NCBI GenBank assembly: GCA_024803745.1
Contig: JANJXV010000037.1
Span: forward strand, 8,705,501 to 8,769,500
DNA: 64,000 nt
DNA from: Megascapheus bottae
Lineage: Eukaryota; Chordata; Mammalia; Rodentia; Geomyidae
Direction: 5' to 3'
Shown piece after piece: positions 1-10,472 of the stretch. The position numbers were made by a program, and so were the translations under genes. How positions within the stretch are numbered: the first letter of the stretch is position 1; each line of letters starts with the position of its first letter. The notes under the pieces are model-generated. The model worked only from the letters and a program-made list of their open reading frames with translations. It searched no databases and was not told the origin of the DNA.

Positions 1-49
1 TTATTCTTAAGGGGTCTCCGTAAGGAAGTATTAATACTGGCTGAGGCTT

Positions 50-130
50 GGTAGTTCAGTAGGCCTCAAACTTCATCCTGTGTCAGAATCCCGGAGAGGT
101 CCTGTTAAAACACAAACTAAGGGGCTGGGA
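50..130 (+). repeat. MER5/hAT-like DNA transposon remnant
   Basis: The stretch reads as a decayed copy of the common mammalian MER5-type motif (CTCAAACTT, then TCAGAATC, then a GTTAAAACACA block). These blocks occur in the order expected for the 5' part of that non-autonomous hAT element. The ends are not defined, so the family call is tentative. Confidence 0.4.
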
Positions 131-140
131 ATGTACATAG

Positions 141-283
141 AAAAAGCCAGAAGCGGCACTGTGGCTCAAGTAGTAGAGTGCTAGCCTTGAGCAAAAGAAG
201 CTCAGGACCTATGCTCAGGCCCTGAGTTCAAACCCCAGAACTGGTCAAAAATGAAAACAACAACAACAACAATAAAAATCACA
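141..283 (+). repeat. Right-monomer (Geo-type) SINE fragment with AAC-rich tail
   Basis: It begins at AGCCAGAAGCGGCACTGTGG and runs through the monomer's A-box-like TGGCTCAAGTAGTAGAG and B-box-like GAGTTCAAACCCC. It ends in an (AAC)n tail. No left monomer is recognisable, so this is a 5'-truncated or solo right half. Confidence 0.75.
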
Positions 284-286
284 GAC

Positions 287-478
287 TAAGCCGGGTGCTA
301 GTGGCTACTCAGGAGGCTGAGAACTGAGGATTATGGTTTGAAGTCAGCCCAGCAAGAAAGTCTGTGAGACTGGTAAATTACTCAGAAAAAGCTGGAAGTG
401 GCTCTGTGCACAAAGAGGCTCAGGGACAGTGCTCAGGCCCTGAATTCAAGTCCCAGTCAACAAAACAAAATAAAACTG
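287..478 (+). repeat. Composite SINE: 7SL/B1-like head plus Geo-type right monomer
   Basis: The head carries the Alu/B1 signature GGCTACTCAGGAGGCTGAG, followed by the linker TCTGTGAGACTGGTAAATTA. The shared right monomer follows (GGCTCTGTGCACAAAG... CAGTGCTCAGGCCCTGAATTC). It is diverged and lies immediately upstream of another SINE piece. Confidence 0.8.
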
Positions 479-483
479 GCACA

Positions 484-631
484 AAGACCCGGGTTCAAAT
501 CCTTAGTACCACATACATAGAAAAGCCAGAAGTGGTGCTGTGGCTCCAGTGATAAAGCTCTAGCCTTGAGAAAGCCCAAGGACAATGCTCAGGCCCTGAG
601 TTTAAGCCCCAGCACTGGCAAAAAAAAAAAT
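484..631 (+). repeat. 5'-truncated IDL-Geo dimeric SINE
   Basis: It starts inside the left monomer at the B box (GACCCGGGTTCAAATCC). It continues through ACATACATAGAAAAGCC into the full right monomer and ends in a short poly-A run. The A-box half of the left monomer is absent. Confidence 0.85.
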
Positions 632-1500
632 CTGTTGAGGGGATCTCCAAGGTCCTAAGCAGTGTGGTCACAGCCCACATTATTCACAAGACCTGGAGTG
701 CTTTTTATCCTCTAGGCTCCTTGCCTATTTAACTCCAACTTGTTTAGAGATGTCAAGTAAGTTTTTGTATCTGAAAACAACAATAACAACAACAACAAAA
801 AAAAACGCAACAAAAAATGCTTAACCTCCTGACCTGATCAAATTCTTCCTTGATATATTCTCAGTGAGAGAATAAATTCCCCCCCCCTCTCTATATATAT
901 GAGCCTCTTGCTGAATGTATTTGGCACCACATAGTTCCACTATTTATGATGCATCTAACCCTCTACACTATAAGATTTCCCCCTCCCGCCTCCCTATTAT
1001 TGATTCTTTCAAGCCCAGCACAGGGCCTGTTACATAGAAGGGACTCAGTAAATATTCACAGAAAGGAAACCCTGAATTTCCACTGAGCATCTGTTTGGGT
1101 TTGCTGGAAAAGGACGCGAGGACATGGCCAAGTAGTGATGAACAAATATTTATCAGGCATCTATCCATAAAATCTCTGCGTTGGATAGGAAAGAACTGAA
1201 GTGTGAAGGAGGAAAGAAACTTGGATCTTCCTGGGCTCCTCTGTGGATTGGTCCTTTGCTTTTGCCTATGGTATTTCCTTGTATGATCCAGGATTGGTCC
1301 GCTTTGTGGTAATAGCTTTCCATATGAAAAGACTGAGTATGAGACACTGAAGAAGTGTGTGGCCTATGATTCCCCTTCTTTCAAATATAAGGGAGCCCGA
1401 GAGGGCTTGAGAAAGGAGAGTGCAGGTGGGTGTAGCAGACAGGAGTGTCTTTACATTCTGCTAAGGCAATGGGACCTCAGGCACTGGTTAGCCAGCAGTG
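632..1500. other. Mostly unique sequence with short simple repeats
   Basis: I see no gene here. It holds an A-rich (AAC)n run near 778-812, a short C run followed by (TA)n near 879-900, and a possible MIR 3' end near 1010-1060 (CAGCACAGGGCCTG...CTCAGTAAATATT). The short open frames have no recognisable domain. Confidence 0.5.
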
Positions 1501-2060
1501 ACCAAACAAAGTCCTTACCCTTCTGCAGCTTACATACTAATCATAGCAGGCAAAACAAATAAACAAATGAAGAAGGAATAGTCAGAGTATGGCACATTCA
1601 GGGAAGGAAATAATTTAGTCATGGGTGAGTGTGTGCACGTGGACAATTGGAAGAAGGCCTTTCAGAGAATCAGAGCTAATTTCATCATTAGGGATAATCG
1701 CTCTGTTTCTAGGATCTACCATACTTACAGTCCCTGAGAGGTTTAAATTTCTTTTAAAACCAGGAGACAATAATAAACTCAGGTTGAAGAAAATAATCTA
1801 ATATATAACATTGTTATATCTGTACTTATACCAATACAGTCATAAAACATTATTTGGTTTAGTTTTAATTGAGGAAGGGACTTACAGAGGCAAAAGCAGC
1901 TGGTACCCATGAAAATAAAAATGTGGCACCAGGATCCAACCAAAGGAAAAGTCACAGAAGAACATTTCAGGCAGAAGGAAGAGCAATTTGCAAAGGACTG
2001 GAGGTGAGATTGGAATGGGCATGTTTCAGGAACAAAAAGGCTCTTCAAGTGAGATAGCTA
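1500..2060 (+). repeat. Old unassigned mammalian interspersed repeat
   Basis: The order of phrases (AGTCCTTACCCTTCTGCAGCTTACA, then GCAGAAGGAAGAGCAATTTGCAAAGG, then GAATGGGCATGTTTCAGGAACA) is that of a widespread old repeat whose copies carry protein-like text such as loss of abundance after an insertion. Related pieces recur at 30550-31370, 34120-34290, 41010-41400 and 63590-63720. I cannot name the family with confidence. Confidence 0.5.
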
Positions 2061-2439
2061 GATTAGCGACAGATGATTGGAGGTCTGTATACCAGAGATA
2101 TATAAGTTAAGACTAGCACGCGGCTGATGGACTAGGGCCTGGCCACTGACAGATCATGAGAGCAGGGGTGGTAGGCTGCTTTTCAGTATCAAAGTGCCTA
2201 GGGTTGTACCTGGGCTAGTGGGGACCAATGTGTCCTTTAAAGGAAGGCCTATATGGAGACTTGGCTGTTGTCCCTTTTCAGCCCAAATGTAGGCCCAGGC
2301 AGATCTGTCTCCTGCCCACCCACAGTCCCTTAAGAGATCTCCTGGACCCTCCCTCCCTCCCTCCAAGAACACAGCAAGTTTTGCCTTAGAGGTACGAACA
2401 GGTGTTGTTTGGCAGGTGTTTTCGGGAGTGCAGGAGGTT

Positions 2440-2765
2440 TCTGAGTTGGGGGGGTAGAGCCCCTCAGTCTTGGCCTCATTTCTGGGGCTCACACAGCCCC
2501 TCCCTGGGGCAGCAGACTTAAGGGGGATGGGGCTTCTGGAAGTGAGATACAGCGAGGAGCTATTTAAAGCTGCCGGCAGCTCGCCCCTTCTGTTCACGGC
2601 TCTGCCGGGTGGGAGCTGCCATCGTCACGCAGCACCCACCGGCGCCTCAGGAACACAGCAGCCCAGCTCACCCACACAAAGCCACGTGGAGAGGGTCTTC
2701 ACCCACCTCTCAGACCTGGCTGGCAGGGACTCCTGCAGCCTTGTAGGGCACAGCTGATAGACAGA
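2440..2765 (+). promoter_or_regulatory. Candidate TATA-type promoter or enhancer, CpG-enriched
   Basis: TATTTAAA at 2561-2568 sits in a GC-rich setting with about nine CpGs between 2555 and 2650, in a window that is generally CpG-poor. The segment is free of recognisable repeats. If it were a promoter, transcription would start near 2590-2600. TATTTAAA can also be a chance AT stretch or part of a MEF2-like site. No downstream exon is recognised. The 95-residue open frame over it (2470-2757) has no known domain. Confidence 0.3.
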
Positions 2766-3250
2766 AGTGGACCCTGGACTGGCCCTCAACTCCCACACCA
2801 CATTTCCATCTGCAACCCCCAAAGTGGCCTAAATTTAGGTCACCTCCCCCCCCCACATTGGCTGCAAGTATAACCAATTAGCAGCTTTCCAAGGGTGTTA
2901 GTGGAGGCAGGGGACCTGCAGGCCCTTGTGGGACTCAGAGGGGAGGAGTTAGGCCACTAGCTTTCCCAAAGTGGTAGCCATGAATGAGTGGGCTCCCAGG
3001 AATATTCCCAAGCCCTCCTTGGACCTTAAGCAGGCAACTGTCTGGGTGTGGGGGGTACTCTCCACTGAGGCTGGACCCAAAAAGAAGTGGCCAGAAGGCC
3101 CATCTCTCATGGAACCACTGATTGCATGCCCAGAATGGGGCACTCAAGAACTTCAATTCTACTTTCTCCATCACACAGAAAGACAGTCTTACCCTGGGTC
3201 ACTTACAGGATAAGGAAACCTAAACCAGGAAGGTCACTGGCCACTCAAAA
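2766..3250. other. Unique sequence, no gene seen
   Basis: Repeat-free by eye and moderately GC-rich. Overlapping short open frames on both strands have no recognisable protein family. A C run lies near 2847-2856. Confidence 0.45.
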
Positions 3251-3254
3251 CTGC

Positions 3255-3352
3255 ATTCAAAACTATACTGTAATCCTAGCACTTGGGAGGTAGAGACAGG
3301 AGGCTTGTGAGTTGCAGCTACATAGAGATAGCTCATCTTTAAAACAAAAATG
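3255..3352 (+). repeat. B1-like (7SL-derived) SINE fragment
   Basis: TGTAATCCTAGCACTTGGGAGG is the canonical Alu/B1 text. AGACAGGAGGCTTGTGAGTTGCAGCTACATAGAGATAG and a short A-rich end follow. The left end is truncated. Confidence 0.75.
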
Positions 3353-3359
3353 AAACAAT

Positions 3360-4640
3360 GAACTGTATTTGGAGAGGAGACATGGGGTGGCCAGGGGAAG
3401 GAGGTTTCTGGATGCGGGACAAATTGGGTAACAGGAGAGGCCTGGCACAGGAAGTAGAGGATGGCCCCAAGGGGCCCATTCAGCTACCTATGGAATGTGT
3501 CCATCTGACCACCCCCCTCATAGTCATCCTTCCCTGAACCCTCACACAATGTCTCATCTTTTCCAGAGTCCCCTTCATCTCACCCAATGCCCTCTGGCCA
3601 TCACACTTCTTCCACTAATCCTCTTCCCTTTTCTCCTCCAGCCCTCAGTACTGCACCCAGTGATGGTCCCCTCACCCAAATCTCCCTGCCTGAGACCTCT
3701 GCCAATGCTCAGGAGTCCTAGCTCCAGCCCAGCCACCTTCTTTTTCTGAGTCCCTATCACCCCCTCATTATTGTGTTCCGCAGCCAGCCGCCTGGGAGCT
3801 GAATCAGAGCCATAGAACTAACATTTTGCACACACGTCTCTCCAGATGACAGGCAAGATGGGCCTTCTGCCCTCAACCCACACACGCCCGTGCTCAGGAA
3901 GCACAGAGAGCCAGAGTTGTGCCCCACATAAGTGAGGATGAGGGCTGAGCCGTAAAAGGACCTTTCCTTCTTTGGGTAACAAGGCTGGCCTTTGCCCTTG
4001 GGTCTCTTTTGTTCAGGCCTTGGCACTCATCTTTTAGTGAGCAGAAAAAGTGCAATATGAGCTATGCCAAGACTCAGAGATTGGTAAAGGCAACAAAAGT
4101 GGATACCAAGCAGAGATAGGGAGTCAGGGGAGAAAAGACAGAACTAGAGACCAAAATAAGAGACATTAGAGGTAAGGATGAGGAGAGACAGGAAAAGGAA
4201 AGGGAAGAGGGACTGGGGAAGAAAGCCCTTGTGTGAGGCTAAGGATAAGACCTTTAAAAGCTGGGAGATGAAAAGGGACCCTGAACAGGGGTGAACAGTC
4301 AGACAGGGAGAAGCTGTCAGGAGCCCCAGCAAACCCTGAAGGAAGCCTTAAAGAAGCTCAAGATAAACAGAACTGAGGGCTTCTGCAGATGAGGAAGAAA
4401 GGATTGGGGCTACACCTGGGGCAGGAGGGCAGAGGCAGTTTCTAGATTTCCAGGACCACAATTGTGCTTGAAGATGGGCCCCAAAACACAGGGTGTGACC
4501 CCGCAGAAGAGCTTGGACCTAGGACTTCTGCTAGGGTGGGATGGACTGCCCCCTCCCAATCCAGGCCTCCTGCTGCTAGCCATGAATCCACGCATTCACC
4601 GGCCAGCATTGGCATCTACTTGCTCAGTCATATTCCCAGT
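3360..4640. other. Unique sequence, no gene seen
   Basis: No recognisable repeat or exon. The 3500-3740 part is pyrimidine-rich and gives open frames on both strands composed mainly of Pro, Ser and Leu. The 4140-4220 part is purine-rich. Both are low-complexity composition effects. Confidence 0.45.
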
Positions 4641-4644
4641 GCTC

Positions 4645-4775
4645 ACCATTGGTTGCAGCCCTACTATGCTACAGGGACTTTACTTCTTTCAGTCCTCTGA
4701 ACAAAATGCTTCTGAGGCCAATACTGTTGTTTCCCCTGTTTTACAGATAAGGAAACTGAGAGGCAGGCATAGAAG
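4645..4775 (-). repeat. MIR SINE relic
   Basis: The segment ends in TTTTACAGATAAGGAAACTGAG, the reverse complement of the MIR core-to-3' section. A decayed CTACTATGCTACAGGGACTTTACTTC (a degenerate form of the MIR 3' end) precedes it. Confidence 0.75.
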
Positions 4776-5029
4776 GAAGCTGATCTGGATGTGTTTGATT
4801 TGACCATGTTACCCGTGAGCCTGTTTTGTGAATGGTATTGTGCAGATTCATCCTTAAGCTAACATTTTGTGACTGTCACCAACACATACAAGTGTGTGGA
4901 CCCCAGGAGGTACACACAGGACCCCCAGGGGAATGTGGAATCTGTCCATCTGGCCCCAAGGCTTCCCTACCCCCAATCCCAGCTCCTCTGCTCCCCCTCC
5001 ACAACATTCCGAGCTCTCCCTCGGGCTCA

Positions 5030-5240
5030 GCCACTCAGCACCAGGATGATGTCATTGCTTTTATTTAAAGAAAAGGGCTGAGCTGGAGCTCACGGCTGAG
5101 GGTCCATGTGTGAGTGTGAGCCAACTGACTGGCCTCTTCTGTTCGCCCAGCTGCACCGTGCTGGGTTGCTTCTTGACTCCTGTCTCATCTTTGAGAAGCC
5201 ACACCTGAGGGGGCCTGCTCAGCCCTGGACATGATGCCGA
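5030..5240. promoter_or_regulatory. Candidate regulatory element with CRE/AP-1-like site
   Basis: TGATGTCAT at 5047-5055 resembles a CRE/ATF site, and TTTTATTTAAAG follows within about 15 bases. The flanking 200 bases are repeat-free. This is motif evidence only. Confidence 0.2.
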
Positions 5241-5640
5241 GGCCTGAGAGGATAAGTGCTAGTGTTAACAATGTCTGCTGCCAAGGACCATGCTTTTCAA
5301 AGAGCCATACTGCAGGGGAAACTGAGGCTCTAAGACCTCCAGGTAGTCTTCTAGTGTGGTTATCTATGTGTGATGGAGAGGCAGACGATGTGAATGACTG
5401 AATGGGAAAGAAAACTTGCTCCTACTAGACTCAATCATTCTTTCACTCCTCCTCCACTAGTCAAAGACCAGAGAGGGGCATCAGCGAGGGGACCGAGTTC
5501 CTAGTCCAGGGTGAATCTGCTCAGCTTCTCTAGTCTGACCTCCCATTCACCCCAGGGCTTTTCAGCCCTGTTGCTAGCCCTTTCAATCTTCACCTTCCTC
5601 CACCTTCTGGGAGGTCTATGTTTTGAGTGGTGTTGGTCGT
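5241..5640. other. Unique sequence, no gene seen
   Basis: No repeat, exon or RNA gene recognised. It lies between the candidate element at 5030-5240 and the MIR relic at 5665. Confidence 0.4.
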
Positions 5641-5664
5641 TAAGTAAGTACTTCATTTAAAGTT

Positions 5665-5790
5665 GAAGTGGCTAAGTGTTTTACACATGATTGATCCCAT
5701 GTAACAGACAAGGCAACAGAGGCTTAGAAAGGGTAAATAACCTGTTTAAGTCTTATAGCTGGTAAATAGCACCTATAGCAGAGACCTTAA
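5665..5790 (-). repeat. MIR SINE relic
   Basis: The order is TTTTACACATGATTGATCCCATG, then AACAGACAAGGCAACAGAGGCTTAGAAAGG, then AACCTG...TTATAGCTGGTAAAT. That is the reverse-complement MIR core, with several substitutions. Confidence 0.7.
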
Positions 5791-6312
5791 ATGTCTCCTA
5801 AAGGCCATTTGTTAAAGGCTTGGCAACCAGCCTGTGGTGTTATTTGAAGATGGTGGAACCCTTAGAAAGTGGGGTCTAGCCTTTTTTCTCTGCTTCCTGA
5901 CAGTTATGCAGTAAGCAGCTCTGCTCCATCACGTGCTTCCTTATCTCAGCCCCCCAAACAATGGAGCCAAGCAAGCACAGACCAAAACCTCTGAAACCGG
6001 CAACCAAAATCATTGTTTTCCCTGATTTTCTCAGCTATTTTGTCATAATGATGGGAAGGTAACACTGTGGCAGAGCCAAGGTGAAAACCCAAATCTGTCA
6101 GGTCCTACCCCCCTGCTCCTCACTCCTCTGCTCCTCACCATCCTGCAGGACTCTCCCTTGGCTCTCTCAGGCTGTACAGCTCCCCCATGCTCCTTTAAAT
6201 GGGCTGAAGTTTATGCTTCCTGAAATTGCCTAAACCCAAAGTGATGGTATTAGAGGGTGAGGCTTTGGCTTCCAAAGCCTTACATACCTTTTCTTTAGGC
6301 TCATGAATATCT

Positions 6313-6405
6313 TTTCTTTCCTTCCTTCCTTCCTTCCTTCCTTCCTTCCTTCCTTCCTTCCTTCCTTCCTTCCTTCCTTCTCCCTCCCTCCCTCCCTCCC
6401 TCCCT

Positions 6406-6479
<74 letters not shown>

Positions 6480-6483
6480 TTCT
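6313..6483. repeat. Compound microsatellite (TTCC)n-(TCCC)n-(TC)n
   Basis: Three consecutive pyrimidine repeats run with sharp boundaries: TTCC/CTTC to about 6380, CCCT/TCCC to about 6412, then (TC)n to about 6473. It abuts the A-rich-tail side of a minus-strand SINE at 6522. Long open frames on both strands here are repeat artefacts. Confidence 0.95.
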
Positions 6484-6521
6484 TTCCTTCTTTCTCTCTT
6501 TCTCTCCGCCCCTCTCTTCCT

Positions 6522-6700
6522 TTGCAAGTCCTGGGGCTTGAACTCAGGGCCTGTCCTTGGGCTTTCTCAAGGCTAGAGCTCTACCACTTGAGCCATAGCG
6601 CCACTTTGAGCTTTTTCTGTGTGTGGTATCCAGGAAAGGAACCCAGGTCTTCATGCATGCTAGACAAGCACTCCACCACTAGGCCAAACTCCCCGCCCAG
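6522..6700 (-). repeat. IDL-Geo dimeric SINE
   Basis: Read on the minus strand, it starts near GGGCGGGGAGTTTGGCCTAGTGG and contains the left-monomer A box and a B box disrupted by substitutions. It crosses the ACCACACACAG linker into the right monomer and ends at CAAGCCCCAGGACTTGC next to the pyrimidine microsatellite, which probably replaced the poly-A tail. Confidence 0.9.
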
Positions 6701-6839
6701 GAATACCTTTATAAAGTAAGTTGCCAACTTGGCTTTGGGCCAAGCAAGGTACTGACTGTGAGGAAGTTGGTTCTCACCAGACAACAAATCCACCAGAGCC
6801 TCCAGCACAGACGTCCCAGCCATGGAACTGTGAGAAAGA

Positions 6840-6841
<2 letters not shown>

Positions 6842-6887
<46 letters not shown>
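6842..6887. repeat. (GT)n microsatellite
   Basis: About 23 uninterrupted GT units lie directly at the tail side of the minus-strand composite SINE that follows. Confidence 0.97.
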
Positions 6888-6888
<1 letters not shown>

Positions 6889-6889
<1 letters not shown>

Positions 6890-7128
6890 TTTGGTCATGG
6901 GGCTTGAACTCTGGGCCTGGGCGCTGTCCCTGAGCTCTTCAGCTCAAGGCTACCGCCCTACCCTTGAGCCCTACACTTGAGCCACAGCCCCACTTCCGGT
7001 TTTCTAGTGGTTACTTGGAGCTAAGAGACTCACGTTTTTTAGTGCCGGGGCTGGCTTTGAAACTGAGATCCTCAGATCTCCGCCTCCTTAGTAGTTAGGA
7101 TTACAGTCATGAGTCACTACACCTGACT
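6889..7128 (-). repeat. Composite SINE: 7SL/B1-like head plus Geo-type right monomer
   Basis: From left to right on the plus strand: the reverse complement of the right monomer (GGTCATGGGGCTTGAACTCTGG...), the linker TCTAGTGGTTACTTGGAG, and the Alu/B1-like head (CTCAGATCTCCGCCTCC...GTAGTTAGGATTACAG). A short internal repeat, CCTTGAGCCCTACACTTGAGCC, lies in the monomer. Confidence 0.9.
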
Positions 7129-7129
7129 A

Positions 7130-8030
7130 CATGTCTGTGTTTTTAAAGCACCTGGTTCATGACATTTTGGTACATACTAAGGCACCTAACTTAATGAGTC
7201 TGAGAATCTTACTTAGAGACTGGAAATCTCTATGTTCAGCAGCTCTACCTCAACAAGGCACTTCATGCCCGGAAATCAGGACCACCCTCTTCTTCCCCAC
7301 CCCCACCCGTGCCCCATTAATTCCCAGGATTCCCAACCCTGGCAGCCTTCAGTGAGTCCCTGCCTGTAGCAGGCGAAGATGCTTGTTCTATATTTTATTT
7401 AGCCACTAATTGCCTGCATTTAAAAAGAATCACAGTGCCACGGTCGTCCTCTGCTTCATGCCCTGATACGCACTTCTGCATGAAGGGACACTTGGGAGGG
7501 GGGGTGGGGAGAAAGAGGGGCCCCAGTTTCCCCAATGACAGCTTTAAAAGCCTGACCCCAGCACCGAGTGCTGGAGGATGTCAGGTTGTCACCCTGAGAA
7601 GCGAGAGGGGGCATGCAGGTCCAGGGCCTCTGCAGAAAGGAGAGAGGTCAGGGCCCTGGCAAGGACCAGAAAGGAGGGGAGCATTCCATGTCCCCACTCA
7701 CCTCTAAGATGAGGGCCCAGCTGATGGAACCTACCCAGAATGCCTCGGTTCTAGCCTGGAAGATTGTGTTCAAAGCAGCTGCCTGAGAAAAGCACAATGC
7801 AGACCTCAGACAGTTTGCAGTGATCAGGAGACATGGGCACTTTGGCTTTATCCAAGAGCAAGAGATGGAAATCGAAGGAAGGGGTGAGGAGGTGGAGGCC
7901 AGTGAGGAGACAGGTAGCCAAACCTGAGACTGCTCCACCCGCTGAGAAAGAGAACACCTAGCGAGGTGAAGAAAAAAACCTGTTTCCATCACTTCCCAAA
8001 CACTTCCAAGTCTAGTTTTGAGCCAAATCC
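7130..8030. other. Unique sequence, no gene seen
   Basis: No repeat recognised. Two short antiparallel open frames (7435-7707 and 7648-7992) have no domain, and GGGG runs lie near 7495-7510. Confidence 0.4.
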
Positions 8031-8034
8031 TGAC

Positions 8035-8262
8035 TTCTCCAACTCCAACCCTTATACAAAGGCTTCAATTCAATAACTGTGTGGATTGACTCTCTCCTCA
8101 TCTCTAACTCTACATCCAGCCCTTATCTAATTGTAATTTTCACCTTAATCCCAACCTTAAACCCCAAATCAAACTGACATCCACCCCAAATCTGAACAGA
8201 AACAGCACTAATAATCCTAATTCTATTTCTAACCCCAATTCCTATACACACAAATCTATCTG
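8035..8262. repeat. Degenerate G-poor CCTTAA/CCCCAAAT-type low-complexity tract
   Basis: The plus strand has very few G residues and repeats motifs such as AACCCTTAT, AATCCCAACC, TTAAACCCC and AACCCCAATTCC at irregular spacing. It looks like a decayed minisatellite. A similar G-poor stretch resumes at 8740-8890, beyond the intervening SINE and microsatellite. Confidence 0.5.
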
Positions 8263-8352
8263 TTTTTCCATTTGCCAGGGCTTGAATATAGGGATTATGT
8301 GCAAGCATGTACTCTATCGGTGAGCATGACCAACAATCCTAGTCCCAAATAT

Positions 8353-8470
8353 ATTTCTTGCCTTCCTTCCTTCCTTTCTTCCTTTTTCATTCTTTCTTTC
8401 TCACTTCCTCTCTCTTTCTCCTTTCCTTTCTTTTTCCTTTTCTTTTGCTCTGTGTGTGTGTGTGTGTATG
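8353..8470. repeat. Pyrimidine-rich (TTCC/TTTC)n tract followed by (TG)n
   Basis: An imperfect CTTCC/TTTC tract runs to about 8445, then about ten TG units. It lies at the tail side of the minus-strand SINE that starts near 8488. Confidence 0.9.
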
Positions 8471-8487
8471 CACACATATGCACATGC

Positions 8488-8735
8488 TGTTACTGGGGCT
8501 TGAAACCAGGGCCTAGGCCTTTTCCTTTCGTTTTTGATCTTTTTTTTTCTTGTTTGTTTGTGGGTTTGGGGTTTTGGTTTTTTTTTGCTCAAGATGTGTT
8601 CTACCACTTGAAGCACAGCTCTACTTCTTGGTGGTTACTTGGAGACAAAAGTCTCATGGACTTTCCTGCCTCGAACTGTGAGCCTCAAATCTGGGTTCTT
8701 GAGTATCTAGGATTACAGGCATGAGCTGGTGGCTC
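8488..8735 (-). repeat. Composite SINE, diverged
   Basis: The reversed right monomer (ACTGGGGCTTGAAACCAGG) is interrupted by a T/G-rich expansion at about 8525-8590. The linker TTGGTGGTTACTTGGAGACAAAAG and head text ending in TATCTAGGATTACAGGC follow. Confidence 0.85.
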
Positions 8736-8739
8736 ACTA

Positions 8740-9880
8740 TATCTTAAACTGTCCCTAACCATATCCCTTACTCCAATCACAGTCCTTTAATATCTACCTC
8801 ACATAGGATATCTGCCCCTGTTAGCCTTCTCACTTATAATTTATCACTTGATCCAACCCTTTCTCCAGCCTCAGTTTGACTTCCTGTGAAGTTCCTTCCT
8901 CATCCTGGCACCACACTCAGGCTCTGGCTGGTGTCATGGCCCCTGAACAAGGATGGGTATGGAGCCAAGCCATGGGGACTGCAGAGTGGTGACTCTCACT
9001 AACAAGCCTTCTCAAGGGCCCAGCTCTGAATAAAAGAGTCTGGGCTCCTTCTGCCTTGTCTAGGACTAGAGCAGCTATGTCACAAGCCCCTAGCTGCCAC
9101 GACAGGGCTGAGAAGCTTTTCCTGAAGAATGGCAAGAAATTAGCACTTGGCTAGGCATCCCACCACTGCACTCCTCACACCTCAATGGGTAATTTCTACA
9201 TGGCAAAGGCTAAGCCTAATGGACTGCTGCTTCCAGCCTGGTGGACAATCAGGGAACGTAGTCCCTGGGGTCCCCTGCAGACCCAAGCCAGGGCCTGCTA
9301 AAAGGATAGTATTTACATTCAGAGAGAAGGGCACTCTGAAGCTTGGCTTCCTACAGCGGAGAGGAAAGAGCGAGTTAGAGTGCTCTGCCGTAGCCCTAAG
9401 AAGCAGGAAAGCCTCCTACCTGGAAATGGCAAAGAAGTTGTCCCTGTTGGTGCCTGGAGTGCCAAGGAGCTCAGCAATTGCCAGGTGATTAGGACTCCAG
9501 AGCAAAGCTTCCTGACATCCATCCTAGAGTACTCCTTACACTTGGACCCAGTTTCCGGGGCCCATCACCATCCACCTTAAGCCACCCAGTGACACCCGGT
9601 GACAAATGCTATCCATTGCCACTGCATGTGCTGGCATCCCCCTCCCCCCAGTCTACCTCTTCCTGGGGTTTGTCTGTCTGTCTGCTCAGATGGGGAGTTG
9701 GCTGGCTGGGCTGATCGCCAACTCTGCATTTCCTGCCAGGCATAGTGCATTGTGGTTGCTCACCAAAAGCGAACTGAACTGATATTTCTCTAACTTCATC
9801 TCCCAGCAACTTCTGCTTCCTGGGAGAGTAGAGTGGTGATATCTTCTCTAAAGCCAATATACCTGTCTGTGTGCTAAGCT
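8740..9880. other. Unique sequence, no gene seen
   Basis: The first 150 bases are G-poor and resemble 8035-8262. The remainder has no recognised repeat, and its short frames (8917-9135, 9147-9488, 9609-9857) show no domain. Confidence 0.4.
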
Positions 9881-9899
9881 TACCTCTACTTACTTACTT

Positions 9900-10018
9900 A
9901 CCTTACTGCTTGCTAGCTGTGTGGCCTTGGGCAGTGGTGTCTACTTCTCTGAAGCCCAGTTTTCTGTTGTGTAAATTATGGCATCCATCTCACAGAGTTG
10001 CTTTAAGGGTTAAGTAAA
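9900..10018 (+). repeat. MIR SINE relic
   Basis: GCTAGCTGTGTGGCCTTGGGCA is close to the MIR core. CTCTGAAGCCCAGTTTTCTG and GGTTAAGTAAAG follow, matching the order of the MIR 3' half. Confidence 0.85.
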
Positions 10019-10020
10019 GG

Positions 10021-10125
10021 AGCTGGGATGTGGCTCAGTGGTAAGGTGCTTGCCTAGCATTTGAGAAGTCCTAGAGTCTTGGATTCGTTCCCAGAATTTG
10101 CTTTAAAAAAAAAAAGAAAAAGGAA
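10021..10125 (+). repeat. ID-type tRNA-derived SINE
   Basis: GGAGCTGGGATGTGGCTCAGTGG carries the A box. CTTGCCTAGCAT and a decayed B box (GGATTCGTTCCC) follow, then an A-rich tail. No right monomer follows, unlike the IDL-Geo copies. Confidence 0.85.
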
Positions 10126-10132
10126 AAAAAGA

Positions 10133-10352
10133 TAGCTGATGCCAATTGCTCATGCCTATAATCCCAGCTCCTCAGGAGTCTGAGATCTGAAGGTCAAGGT
10201 TCAGAACCAGCCTGGCCAAAAAATTCCACTTAACCAATAAAAAGCCAGAAGGGGAAGCATGGCTCAAATAGAACACCAGCCTTGACTGATAAAGCTAAGG
10301 GAGAGTGTGAAGCCCTGAGTTCAAGATGCAGGACTGGTTCCAAAATCAAAAC
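10133..10352 (+). repeat. Composite SINE: B1-like head plus right monomer
   Basis: The head reads CTCATGCCTATAATCCCAGC...CTCAGGAGTCTGAG. Linker remnants and a strongly diverged right monomer (CATGGCTCAAATAG...CCTGAGTTCAAG) follow. It is tandem to the ID element at 10021. Confidence 0.8.
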
Positions 10353-10394
10353 GAAACAAAAAGAACAAAATTCAATGAGATAGTTAGAAAATAA

Positions 10395-10396
<2 letters not shown>

Positions 10397-10430
<34 letters not shown>
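10397..10430. repeat. (GT)n microsatellite
   Basis: About 17 GT units, followed by ATACATG. It lies between two SINEs. Confidence 0.97.
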
Positions 10431-10433
<3 letters not shown>

Positions 10434-10472
10434 CATGTAAGTGCTATGTGTGTGCTCACCTCTTCCACTTCT

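Noticed and set aside
6303..6719. 138-residue plus-strand frame and antiparallel 110-residue frame
   Set aside because: Both translate the pyrimidine microsatellite (Pro/Ser/Leu or Arg/Glu/Lys runs) and the adjacent SINE.
8035..8262. Interstitial telomere-like repeat
   Set aside because: Words such as CCCTTA and AACCC recur, but there are no tandem CCCTAA units.
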